From Penium margaritaceum (taxonomy: Eukaryota; Streptophyta; Zygnematophyceae; Desmidiales; Peniaceae), in contig SZWC01000568.1 of NCBI GenBank assembly GCA_023375785.1, forward strand, positions 297,525-361,524: a stretch of DNA of 64,000 nucleotides, read 5' to 3'. The position numbers and the translations under genes are program-made. Below the pieces are notes generated by a model that was not told the origin of the DNA, did not search any database, and was given only the letters and a program-made list of their open reading frames with translations. Positions 22,217-35,000 of this stretch are shown here, piece after piece (within the stretch, counting starts at the first letter, position 1; each line of letters begins with the position of its first letter).

Positions 22217-25110
22217 CCTAGTTGCGCCCTAGGTGTGCCCTACTTGTACCCTACTTGCGTCTTAGTCGTGCCCAAGTTGCACCCAGTTGCACTCTAGATG
22301 CGCCCAAGTTTCCCCCTACTTGCGCCGTACTTGAGCCCAAGTTGCGGCCTAGTTGCACCCTGGTTCCGCCCTAGTTGCGCCCTACTTGTGCTGTACCTAC
22401 GCCAAAGTTTTACCGTAGCTGTGCCCTAGTTGCGCCCTAGTGCCCTACTTACGCCCCACTTACGCCCTAGTTGTACCCTAGTTGCATACTGGTTGTGCCC
22501 TAGTTGGGCCTTACTTGAACCCTAGTTGGACCATAGTTGTACCCTAGTTACGTCATACTTGCAACATACTTGCATCCTAGGTGCGCCCTAGTTAAGCCTT
22601 AGTTTAACCCAAGTTACACCCTAGTTGCGCCCTCTTTGCGACCTACTTGCGTCCTACTTGCGCCTTAATTGCACCTTAGTTGCGCCCTAGTTGCACCCTA
22701 ATTGCACCCTACTTGCACCCTACTTGGACCCCACTTGCTTCCTAGTTGTGTGCTAGTTGTGCCCTTCTTGCGCCCTACTTGTGCCCTAGTTGTGCCCTAA
22801 TTACACCCTAGCTGCGCCTTAGTTATTTCTTAATGACGCCCAACTTACGGCCTACTTGCGTCCTAGTTGCACCCTAGTTGTGCCCTAGTTGCACCCTAGT
22901 TGCACCCTAGTTGTGCCCTACATGTGTCCTAATTTCGCCCTAGTTGCATCTTAGTTGCACCATAGTTGTGCCCTACTTGCGCCCTAGTTGCGTCCATGTT
23001 TCACCCTAGTTACGCCATATTTGTGCTCTGGTGTGCCCTAGCTACGCCCTACTTTTGCCCTATTTGTACCCTACTTGTGCCCCACGTACCCCCTACTTGC
23101 GCCCTAGTTCTTCCGTAGTTGCGCCCTGGTTGTGCCCTAGTTGCGTCCTACTTGTACCCTACTTGCACCCTACTTGTGTCCTAGTTACGTCCTAGTTGCA
23201 CCCTAGTTGTGCCCTAGTTGCACCCTACGTTTACCCTATTTACGCTCAATTTGCACACAGAAGCGCCCTCGTTGCATGCTAGTTGCACCCTAGTTGCGCC
23301 CTACTTGGCCCTTCTTGCGCCCTACTTGCGTCCTACTTACGGAGTTGCGTCCTAGTTGCACCCTAATTTCACCCTACTTGCGTCCTACATGCACCCTACT
23401 TGTCCCCTACTTGCGCCCTACATGCGCCATAGTTGTGTCCTAGTTTCCCACTAGTTGCGTCCTACTTGCGCCCTACTTGTGTCCTAGTTGTGCCCTACTT
23501 GCCCCCTAATTGCGCCCTAGTTGCGCTGTACTTGCATCCTACCTATGCCCTACTTGCACCCTATTTGCGCCCTAGATGCACCCTAGTTGCACCCTAGTTG
23601 TGCTCTACTTGTACCCTACTTACGCTCTACTTGCGCCCTACTTGCGCCCCAGTTGCACCTTGGTTGTACCCTAGTTGCGTCCTAGTTGTGCCCTAGTTGT
23701 ACCCTACTTGCGTCCGACTTGTGCCCTACTTGCGCCCTACTTGCGCCCTAGTTGCACCCTAGTTGCACCCTACTTGTGCCGTACTTGCGACCATCTTGCA
23801 CCCTCCTTGCACCCTAGATACACCCTATTTGCATGCTAGTTGCACCCTACTTGCACCCTAGTTGCCCCCTTAGTGTGCCCAAGTTGCGCCCTAGTTGTGC
23901 CTTCTTCGGGCAATAGCTTTGTCCTAGTTGTGCCATAGTTGCGTCCTACTTGGACCTTACTTGAGTCCTAGTTACACCCTAGTTGCACCGTAGTTGCACC
24001 TTAGTTGCGCCCTACTTGCGCACTAGTTACGCCCTAGTTGCGCCTCACTTTGGCACCAGATACGTCCTAGTTTGGTCGTACTTGTATCCAAGTTGCTCTC
24101 TAGTTGTACGCTAGTTGCTCCCAAGTTGCGCCCTTGTTGTGCCTTGGTTGCGCCCCAGTTGCACCCCAGTTGCGCCCCAATTACACCCCAATTACACCCC
24201 AGTTGCACTCCTGTTGTACCCTCGTTATGTCCTAGTTGCACCCTTGATGCGCCCTAGGTACACCCTAGTTGCACCCTAGTTGTTTCCTAGTTGCACCCTA
24301 GTTGCACCCTACTTGCGTCCTTCTTGCGCCCTAGTTACGTCCTACATGCACCCATCTTGTAGCCTAGTTGCAACCTACTTGCACCCTGCTTTCGACCTAT
24401 TTGTGCCCTAGTAACGCCCTAGTTGCGCCCTAGTTACACCCTAGTTTCTCCCTAGTTTCGCCATACTTGAACCCTACTTGTGCCCTACTTGCGCTCTAGT
24501 TGTGCTCTAGTTGCTCCCTAGTTGCGTCCTAGTTGCGCCCTACTTGGAACCACCCACCCTAGTTGTTCCCTAATTCCGCCCTACTTGCACCTTTCTTACG
24601 TCCAAGTTGCGCCCTAGTTGCGCTCTAGTTGCACCCTAGTTGCGCCCTACTTTTACCCTACTTGTGCTAAAGTTGCACCCTAGTAGCACCCTAGTTCCGC
24701 CCTAGTTGCGTCCTACTTGTGCCCTACTCACCTTAGTTGCGCCATTGTTGTACCCTAGTAGCACCCTAGTTTTGCCCTACTTGCACCCTAGTTACACCCT
24801 AGTTACGCCCTAGTTGCACCGTAGTTGCGCCCTAGTTGGGCCCTACTTGTGCCCTAGTTTCCCCCTACTTGCGCTCTAGTTACACCCTAGTCGCACCCTA
24901 CTTTGGCCCTACTTGTGCCCTAGTTGCATCCTAGTTGTGCCCTGCTTGTGCCCTACTTGCGCCCTTCTTTTGCCCTAGTTGCACCCTAGTTGCGTCCTAT
25001 TCGTGCCCTAGTTACAACCTAGTTGTCCACTAGTTTCACCCTACTTACGCCCTACTTGCACCTTAGTTTCACCGTAGTTGCACCCTACTTGCACCATAGT
25101 TGCCCTACTT
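22217..25110 (+). repeat. 11-bp satellite array, block 2
   Basis: The same monomer and orientation as block 1, continuing it after the copia insertion. It contains the landmark cassette near 23897-24190 and stops abruptly at the second 28S fragment. Confidence 0.97.
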
Positions 25111-25856
25111 GCCCCGGGAAGAGTTCTCTTTTCTTTTTAATGGCCCGCCCACCCTGAAAACGGATCACCCGGAGATAGGGTCCAGCGGCTGGCAAAGCAT
25201 CGCACGTCTCGCGGTGTCCGGTGCGCCCCCGACCGCCCTTGAAAATCCGAAGGAATGGATACCATTCGTGCCCGGTCATATTCATAACCGCATCAGGTCT
25301 CCAAGGTGAACAAACTCTGGTCGATGGAAGAATGTAGGCAAGGGAAGTCAGCAAAATAGATCTGTAACTTTGGGAAAAGGATTGGCTTTGAGGGTTGGGC
25401 CTAGGGGTCCACGCTTTGACACCACAGGCTGTCAGCGGTCTGCCTGAGCTGCTCCTGCATGAGGGCGGACCGCCGCGTGCCGAGTAGCTGACGGGCGCGG
25501 AACGCTTCCCTCTCGGGGGAGGATTTCCCTAGGGACTGAACAACCGGCTCAGAACTGAAGCGGACAAGGGGAATCCGACTGTTCAATCGAAACAAAGCAT
25601 TGCGATGGTCCCAACGGATGTTGACGCAATGTGATTTCTGCCCAGTGCTCTGAACGTCAAAGTGGAGAATGTCAGCCAAGCGCGGATAAACGGCGGGAGT
25701 CATTACAAATCTATTAAGGTAGCTAAATGCCTTGTCATCTAATTACTGATGTGCATAAATGGATTAACAAAATTACCACCGTCCCCATCTACTGTAAAGC
25801 AAAACCACAGCCAAGGGAACAGGCTTGAAAAAACCAGCAGGGAAAGAAGAACCTGT
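25111..25856 (+). rRNA. 28S rRNA fragment, second copy
   Basis: Matches 6591-7330 at about 98%, starting within GCCCCGGGAAGAG and ending at the same 28S/5S junction. Near 25652-25660 it keeps GAACGTCAAAGTGG, which agrees with canonical 28S, where copy 1 has lost six bases. The left boundary has satellite directly abutting it with a short shared GCCCC. Confidence 0.93.
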
Positions 25857-25956
25857 CATACCTTGGGCTACAACTCCGGATCCGATTCGCACTCCGCCCA
25901 TTGGCCACAACAGTATTGGGATGGGTGACCTTTTGGGAAGTCCTGGTGTCGTACCC
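25857..25956 (+). rRNA. 5S rRNA fragment, second copy
   Basis: Colinear with 7331-7430 with very few substitutions (for example GGATCCGATT for GGATCCCATT). It shares the loss of the 5' end and the rearranged middle, so both copies descend from one fusion event. Confidence 0.85.
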
Positions 25957-26030
25957 ATTTTCATGTCTGGAAGGGCAACCCGAATCGACTCCAAGACTAG
26001 GGACCCAAAACTAAGACGCAAATGCCGTCG

Positions 26031-29000
26031 TTGCGCCCTAATTACACCCTAGTTGCGTCCTTGTTGCACCCTAGTTGCGCCCTAGTTGCGCCTCACTTGG
26101 GCACTAGCTACGTCCTAGTTGCATCCTAGTTGCACCATGGTTGCGACCTATTTGCGCCCTAGTTGTACCCTACTTGTGCCCTACTTACGCCCTACTTGTG
26201 CCCTACTTGGGTCCTACTTGCGCCATACGTCCGCCCTAGTTGCACCCTATTTGCACCCAAGTTGTGCACTACTTGCGCCCTACATGCAAAACTACTTGCG
26301 CCCTCCTTACGTCCTAGTTACGTCCTAGTTTCACGTAGTTGCGTGCTAGATGTGCCCTACTTGTGCCCTGCTTATGCCCTTGTTGCGTCCCAGTTGCACC
26401 CTAGTTGCACCCTAGTTGCGTCGTATTTGTGCCCTACTTGCACCCCACTTGTGCCTTAGTTTGTGCCACAGTTGCACTCTACTTGCACCCGAATTGCGTC
26501 CTACTTGTGCCCTTCTTGTGCCCTACTTGCGTCCTAGTTGTGCCCTAGTTGTTTCTAGTTGCGTCCTAGTTGCACCATTACTTGCGCCCTACTTACGCCC
26601 TACTTGCGCCCTAGTTGTGCCATTGTTGCGCCCTAGTTGCACCCTACTTCCACCCTAGTTGCACCCTACTTGCGTCCTAGTTGGGCCCTAGTTTCGGCCT
26701 AGTTGTTTCCTACTTGCGCCCTTCTTGCACCCTACTTGGGCCCTAGTTGCGCCCTAGTTGCGCCCTAGTTATGCCCTAGTTGCGCCCTAGTTGCGCCCTT
26801 CTTGCGCCCTCCTTGTGCCCTAATTGTGCCCTAGTTACGCCCCATTTTTGACCTAGTTGCGCCCTACTTGTGCCTTACTTGCGACTAAGTTGCGCCCTAG
26901 TACGTCCTAGTTGCGCCCTACTTGCGCCTTGCTTGCACCCTGTTTGTGCCTGTTTGTGCCCTAGTTGCGCCCTACTTGCGTCCTACTTCTGCCCTACTTC
27001 TGTCCTAGTTGCGCCTTTATTTTGCCCTTACTGCACCCTAGTTATGACCTACTTGCACCCTACTTGCACCCTACTTGTGCCGTAGTTGCGCCCTAGTGGT
27101 GCCCTACCTGTGCCCTACTCGCACCTTAGTTTTGCCTTACTGCGCCCTCATTGCACCGTAGTTTTGCCGCAGTTACGCCCTACTTGCGCCGTAGTTGTAC
27201 CCTACTTTTGCCGTGCTTGTGCCCTGTTTATGCCCTAGTTGCGCCCTAGTTGCGACCTAGTTACACCATAGTCGCGCCCTAGTTACTCTCTAGTTGGGAC
27301 GAAGTTGTGGCCTAGTTGTGTCCTGGTTTTCCCCTTGTTCCCTATTTTCACCCTACTTGCGTCCTAGTTGCATCTTAGTTACGACGTACTTGCGCCTTTC
27401 TTGCCCCCTAGTTGTGCCCTAGCTGCACCCTACTTGCACCTTACTTACGTCCTACTTGTGCCCTACTTATGTCCTACTTGCACCCTAGTTACAATCTAGT
27501 TGTGCCCTGGTTATGCCCTAGTTGCGCCCTACTTGCGCCCTACTTGGGCCCTACCTATGCCCTGCTTGCGCCCTAGTTGTGGCCTAGTTGGGCCATCGTT
27601 CTACCCTACTTTTTCCATAATTATGCCGTACTTGCACCCTAGTTGTGCCAAAATTGCGCCCTAGTTACGCCCTACTTGTACACTCGTTGTGCCCTACTTT
27701 TGCCCTACTTGCGCACTAGTAGCGCCCTAGTTGCGCCCTAGTTGCACCCTAGTTGCGCCTTTCTTGTGCTTTATTTGTGCCCTACTTGCACCCTACTTGC
27801 ATCCTAGTTGTGCTCTATTTGCGGCCTAGTTGTGCCCTAGTTGCACCCTAGTTGTACACTACTTCCTTCCTACTTGCGCCCTAGTTGTGTGCTAGTTGCG
27901 CCCTAGTTGCGTCCTAGTTGCCACATACTTGCGCCCTATTTATGCCCTAGTTGCACCCTAGTTGCAACCTCGATGCATCCTATTGGTGCCCTACTTGCGT
28001 CCTCCTTGTGCCCTAGTTGCACCCTAGTTACGCCCTAGTTGCGCCCTACTTAAGCCGTACTTGGGCCCTACTTGCCCCCTACTTGTGTCCTAGTTGCACC
28101 CTAATGAACCCTAGTTGCGCCCTTACTTACGCCCTACTTGTGTCCTAACTATGCCTTAGTTGTGCCCTAGCTGTGCCCTACTTTCTCCCTACTTGCGCCC
28201 TAGTTGTACCGTAGTTGCGCCCTAGTTCTGCCTCAGTTGGGCACTAGCTAGGCCCTAGCTGCGCCCTAGTTGCGCCCTACTTGCGCCCTAGTTACACCCC
28301 AATTACGCCCTTTTTGTACCCTATTTGCCTCCTACTTGAGCCCTATTTGACCTTTATTTGCGTCCTAGTTGCGTCCTACTTGCGTCCTAGTTATGCCCTA
28401 CTTGCGCCTTAGTTGCACCCTAGTTGTGCCCTAGTTGCGCCCGAATTGCGTCCCAATTACACCCTAGTTGCGCCCTAGTTGCACTTGTATTATGCCTTAG
28501 TTGCGCCCAAGTTGTACCATAGTTGCACCCGAGGTACACCCTATTTGCGCCATAGTTGTGCCCTAGTTGCTTCCTAGTTGCATCCTACTTGAGCCCTTTT
28601 TGTGCCCTAGTTGCATCCTACTCATACCCCACTTGCTCTCTAGTTGCGCCCTTCTTGCACTCTACTTGTGCCCTATTTGTGCCCTTCATACTCCCTAGTT
28701 GCACCCTCGTTGTGCCCTAGTTGTGCCCTAGTTGTGCCCTAGTTATACTGTTCTTACGCTCTAGTTGCATCCTAGTTGCCAGCTAGTTGCGCCCTAGTTG
28801 CACCCTACTTGCGTCCTACTTGTGCCCTGGTTGTTTCCTAGTTGCGTTCGAGTTGTGCCCTACTTCTGCCCTACTTGCGCCCTACTTGTGCCCTAGTTGC
28901 GCCCTACTTGTGCCCTAGTTGCGCCCTAGTTATGCCCTACTTGCACCCTACTTGCACCCTACTTGCGCCCTAGATGTACCCAAGATGTGCCCTAGTTGCG

Positions 29001-32000
29001 TCCTAGTTGCGTCCTTTTTGCGCCCTACTTGCGCCCTAGTTGCACCGTAGTTGTGCCGTAGTTGTGCCCAAGTTGCACCCTACTTTCGCCCTACTTGAAT
29101 CCTAGTTGTGCCATAGTTGCACCCTAGTTGTCCCTACTTGTGCCCTAGTTGTGCCCTTATTCTGCCTTTCTTCCGCCCTACTTATGCCGTAGTTTCCTCC
29201 TATTTGCACCCTAGACTCACCGTACTTGCACCATAGTTGCACCCTATTTGCGCCCCACTTGCACCCTACTTGTGCCCTAGTTGCACCCTAGTTGCACCCT
29301 AGTTATGGCCTGATTGCGTCCTAGTTGCGCCCTAGTTGCGCCCTTGTTGTACCCTGGTTGTCCCCTAGTTGAACTTACTTGCGTCCTACTTGCACCCTAG
29401 TTGCGCCCTAGTTGCACCATACTTGCGCCATACTTGCGCCCTACTTGGGCCCTAGCTGCGTCCTACATGCGCTTTACTTGCATCCTACTTGCACCCTACT
29501 TACGCCCTACTTGCACCCTAGTTGTGGTCTAGTTGCGCCCTACTTGCGCCCTAGTTTCCCCCAAGTTACGCCATAGTTATACCTTACTTGCGTCCTATTT
29601 CTAACCTACTTGCGCCCTAGTTGCGCACTAGTTACACCCTTGTTACGTCTTACTTGCACCCTACGTTTGTCCTACTTGTGCCCTTCTTGCACCCTACTTG
29701 CGTCCTAGTTGCAACCTAGTTGTGCCCTAGTTGCGCATTTCTTGCGCCCTACTTGCGCCCTACTAACATCCTTCATGCGCCCCTCTTGTGCCCTAGATGC
29801 GCCCTAGTTGCCCCATAGTTTCACCCTACATACTAATTGCGCCCTTGTTGTGCCCTACTTGCCTCCTAGTTTTGCCCTAGTTGCGCCTTACTTGTGCTGT
29901 ACTTGCGCCGTACTTGGGCCCTAGTTGCGTCCTAGTTGGACATTAGTTGCGCCCTAGTTGCATCGTACTTGCACCCTACTTGTGCCCTACTTGCACCCTA
30001 GTTGCACCCTTCTTGCACCTTACTTGTGCCCTACTTGCACTCTAGTTGCGCCCTAGTTGTACCCTAGTTGTGCCCTAGTTGTACCCTAGTTGGGCCCTAG
30101 TTGCACCCTATTTCAGCCCAAGTTACACCGTAGTTGCACCCTACATATGCCCTAGTTGTGCCTTACTTGCGCCCTACTTGTGTCCTACTTGCGCCCTACT
30201 TGCGCTATAGTTGTGTCCTAGTTGCACCCTTCTTGTGTTCTACTTGCGTCCTACTTGCAACCTAGTTACGCCCTAATGCATCCTAGTTGCACCCTAGTTG
30301 CACCATAGTTACGCCCTATTTGTGCCCTACTTGCACCCTCCTTGCGCCTTACTTGCACCTGAGTTGCACCCTCGTTGCGCCCTACTTGTGCCCTACTTCC
30401 ATCCTACTTGGGCCAACGTCCAAGTTGAACCCTAGTTGCATCCTAGTTACGTCCTAGTACCACCCTACTTGTGCCCTTCTTCCGCCCTACTTGCGCCCTA
30501 GTTGTGCCCAAGTTGCGCCCATGTTTCACCCTAGTTCATCCTAGTTGTGTCCTGGTTGCACCCTAGCTGCGTCCTACTTGCGCCCTACTTGCACCCTACT
30601 TGCGTCCTACTTACCCCCTACTTGCGCCCTAGTTGCGCCCTAGTTGCACCCTGGTTGTGTCCTAGTTGCACCCTAGTTGCACCCTACTTCTATCCTACTT
30701 GCGCTCTAGTTGCGTCCTAGTTGTGCCCTAGTTGCACCCTACTTATGCCCTACTTACGCCCTAGTTGCGCCCTAGTTGCACCCTGGTTGTGCCCTTGTTG
30801 CACCTTAGTTGCACCCGAGTTGCGCCCTAGTTGCGCCCTACTTGCACCCTTGTTGCGCCCTAGTTGCGCCCTACTTGCGGCCTACTTGTGTCCTACTTGT
30901 ACCCTACTTGCACCCTACTTGCATCCTACATGCGCCCTAGTTGTGCCCTAGTTATACCCTAGTTGTGCCTTAGTTGGGCCCTACTTGTGCCCTAGTTGCA
31001 CCCTAGTTACACCCTAGTTGCGCCCTACTTGCGCCCTACTTGTGCCCTCCCTGTGCCCTCCTTGCACCCTACTTGCGCCCCAGTTACGCCCTAGTTGCAC
31101 CCTAGTTGCACCCTAGTTGTGCCCTAGTTGTGTCCTGCTTGCGCTCTACGTGTGACCTACTTGCACCCTAGTTGCAGCCCAGATGGACCCTAGTTACACC
31201 CTACTTGTGCCCTACTTGCGACCTACTTGCACCCTGCTTGCGTCCTAGTTGCACCCTAGTTGCACGCTAGTTGCGCCCTACTTGCACCCTAGTTGCACCC
31301 TAATTGAGCCCTCATTGAGCCCTAGTTGCGCGTCAGTTGCACACTAGCTTTGCCCTAGTTGCGACCTAGTTGCGCCCTATTAGTGTGCTAGTTGTGCCCT
31401 AGTTACGCCCTAGTTGCGCCCTAGTTGCGCCCTACTTGCACACTAGTTGTGCCTTAGTTCCGCGTAAATTTGGCACTTGCTGCACCCTAGTTTTGCCGTA
31501 CTTGTGCCCATGTTGCTCTCTAATTGTACACTAGTTGCTCCCTACTTGCGTCTTCGTTACGCCCTAGTTGCGCCCAGTTTCATCCCAATTGCGCCTAAGT
31601 TACGCCCTAGTTGCGCCCCACTTGCATCCCAATGGTGTCGGAGTTACGCCCCTGTTGCACCCTAGTAACACGCTAGTTGCACCCTAGGTACGCCCCCTTG
31701 TGCGCCCTAGTTGCGCCCTAGTTGCACCCTACTTGTGCCCTTTTTGCACCCTAGTTGCGCCCTATTTGCGCCCATCTTGCACTTTAGTCAAACCCAAATT
31801 GTGACCTAATTGTGTCCTATTTGGGCCCTAGTTGCACCCTAGTTGCACCCTAGTTGCTCCCTAGTTTGTCCCTAGTTGCACGTTACCTGGGCCCTACTTG
31901 TGCCCTAGCTGCACTCTAGTTGTGCTCTAGTTGCAGCCTAGTTACACCCTAGTTGCATCATATCTGCGCCCTACTTGCGCCATAGTTGCGCCCTAGTAGT

Positions 32001-35000
32001 GGCCTAGTTGTGTCTTAGTTGTGACCTACTTGCACCCTATATGTTCCCTACTTCTACGCTACTTTTGTCCTACTTGCGTCCAAGTTGCGCCCAAGTTACG
32101 CTCTAGTTGCGACCTAGTTGCGCCCTACTTGCGCCCTCCTTGCGCCCAAGTTGCACCCTCGTTGCACACTAGTTCCGCCCTATTTGCGCCTTATATGTGT
32201 CCTATTTGCGCCCTAGTTGCGCCGCAGCTATGCCCAAGTCGCGCCCTAGTTGTGCCGTACTTGCACCCTACTTACGCCCTAGTTGCACCCTTGTTACACC
32301 CTAGTTGTACCCTCTTTGTGCCCTATTTGCGTCCTACTTACGCCCTATTTGCGTCTTAGTTGCACCTTAGTTGCGCCCTTGTTATACCCTGCTTGCGCCC
32401 TACTTGGGCCCTACTTGTGCCCTAGTTGTGCCATAGTTATACCGTAGTTGTTCCCTAGTTGTGTCCTTCTCTTGCTCTACTTGCACCCTAGTTGCGCCCT
32501 AGTTGTGTCCTAGTTGTGTCTTAGTTGCACACTAGTTGCGCCCTACTTATGTCCTACTTGCGTCATACTTGCACCCTAGTTGCATCCTAGTTGTGACCTA
32601 CTTATGCCTTCATTGTACCCTAAAATTGCGCCCTACTTGAAGCCTAGTTGAGCCCTAGTTGCACCCTAGTTTTGTACTAGTTGCGTCCTAGTTGCACCCT
32701 TCTTGTGCCCTACTTGCACCCTACTTGCGCCCTACTTGTGCCCTACTTACGCCCTAGTTGTGCCCTGGTTGTGCCCTTCTTGTGCCCTAGTTGCACCCGA
32801 CTTGCGCCCAAGTTGCGCCCTACTTTTACCCTACTTGCCCCGAACTTGTTCCCTACTTGCGCCCTAGTTGCGTCCTAGTTGCACCCATGTTGCGCCCTAC
32901 TTGCACCCTACTTGCGGCCTTCTTGCGCAATAGTTTTGCACTACTTACGCTCTACTTATGTTCTAGTTGCGCCATAGTTACGCCTTAGTTGCGTCCTAGT
33001 TGCACCCTACTTGTGCCCTACTTGCGCCCTTGTTGTGCCCTAGTTTCACCCTAGCTATGCCCTAGTTGGGCCCTACTTATGCGCTACTTGCGCCTTGGTT
33101 GCACCCTAGTTGTGCCCTAGTTGCACCCTTGTTGCGCTCTACTTGCACCTTACTTGGGCCTTAGTTGCGCCCTTGTTGTGCCCAAGTTGCGTCCTAGTTG
33201 TGCCCTAGTTGCGCTCTCCTTGCGCCCTACTTGTGGCCTGGTTGCACCATAGTTGTACCTTAGTTACACCCTAGTTGTGCCCTAGTTGCGACCCACTTGC
33301 ACCCTACTTCCACACTTCTTGCGTCCTACTAACACCCTTGTTGCGCCCTAGTTGCAACCTAGTTATGCCCTAGTTGCGCCCTAGTTGCGCCCTAGTTGCG
33401 CCTTAGTTGCACCCTCATTGCACCCTACTTGCGCCCTACTTGTGCCTTAGTTACGCCCTAGTTGCGCCCTTGTTGCGCACTAGTTGCGTCCTTGTTACGC
33501 CCTAGTCTCGCCTTCCTTGCGCCCTACTTGCACCCCACTTGCGCCCTAGTTGCGTCCTAGTTGTGCCCTAGTTGTGCCCTAGTTGCACCCTACATGTGCC
33601 CTCCTTACACCCTACTTCCGCCATAGTTGCACCCTAGTTGCCCCCTAGTTGCTCCCTAGTTGCACCCTAGTTGCACCCTAGTTGTGCCCTACTTGCACCC
33701 TACTTGTGCCCTACTTCCTCCTTACTTGCGCCCTAGTTACACCCTAGTTGCTCCTTACTTGTGCTCTACTTGCACTCTACTTGCACCCTAGTTGCACCCT
33801 ACTTGCCCCCTAGTTACGCCCTAGTTACACCCTACTTGCACCCTACTTAGGCCCTAGTTGTGCCCTACTTGTGCCCTAGTTGCGCCCTAGTTGCACCCTA
33901 CTACGTACTTGTGCTGGACTTTCGCCCTAGTTGTGCCGAAGTTGCACCCTGTTTGTGCCATACTTACGCCCTACTTGCGCGATACTTGTGCCCTACTTGT
34001 GCCCTAGTTGTACCCTAGTTGCGCACTAGTTGTGCCCTAGTTGTGCCTTTCTTGACCCCTAATTGCGCCCTAGTTGCACCCTAGTTGCACCGTGGTTGCG
34101 TCCTAGTTCTGCCCTAGTAACGCCCTTCTTGCACCCTACTTACACCCTATTTACGTCCTAGTTATACCCTACTTACGTCCTATTTGTATCCTACATGCGC
34201 CCTTCTTGTACCCTAGTTGTGTCCTAGTTGCGTCGTACTTGCGCCCTACTTGCACCCTAGTTACGCCCTAGTTGCGCCCTAGTTTCGCCCTAGTTGCACC
34301 GTAGTTGCACATCAGTTACGTCCTACTTGCGCCCTACTTGGGCCCTACTCCTACCTTAGTTGCACCTTGGTTGTACCAAAGTTGCACCCTACTTGCGTCC
34401 TACTTGGGTCCAATTTGTGTTATAGTTGTACCCTAGTTGCGCCCTAGTTTTGTCCTAGTTGCATCCTAGTTGCGTCCTACTTGCGTCCTACTTGTGCCCT
34501 AGTTGCGCCCTTGTTTTTACCCTAGTTGCACCCTAGTTGTGCCCTGGTTGCGCCCTAGCTCAGCCCTAGTTGCGGCCCAGCTGTGCCCTAGTTGTGCCCT
34601 GGTTGCGCCCTTGTTGCGCCTTAGTTGCGCCTTACTTGCTCCCTAGTTGTGCCCTGTTTGTGCCCTAGTTGCGTCCTAGTTGTGCCCTAGTTGAACCCTA
34701 CTTCTCCCCTAGTTACACCTTACTTGCGTCCTACTTGCACCGTACTCGCACCCTACTTGCGTCATAAATGCGCCCTAGTTGTCCCCTAGTTGCGTCCTAG
34801 TTAAGCCCTAGTTGCACCCTAGTTGTACACTATTTGTTCCTAGTTACACCCTAGATACCACCTAGTTGCGCCCTAGTTACACACTACTTGCACGCTACTT
34901 GCGCCCTACTTGCACCCTACTTGCGCCCTAGTTGTGCCCTAGTTGCACCCTATTTGTGCTCTTCTTTTTCCCTACTTGCATCCAAGTTGCGCCCTAGTTA

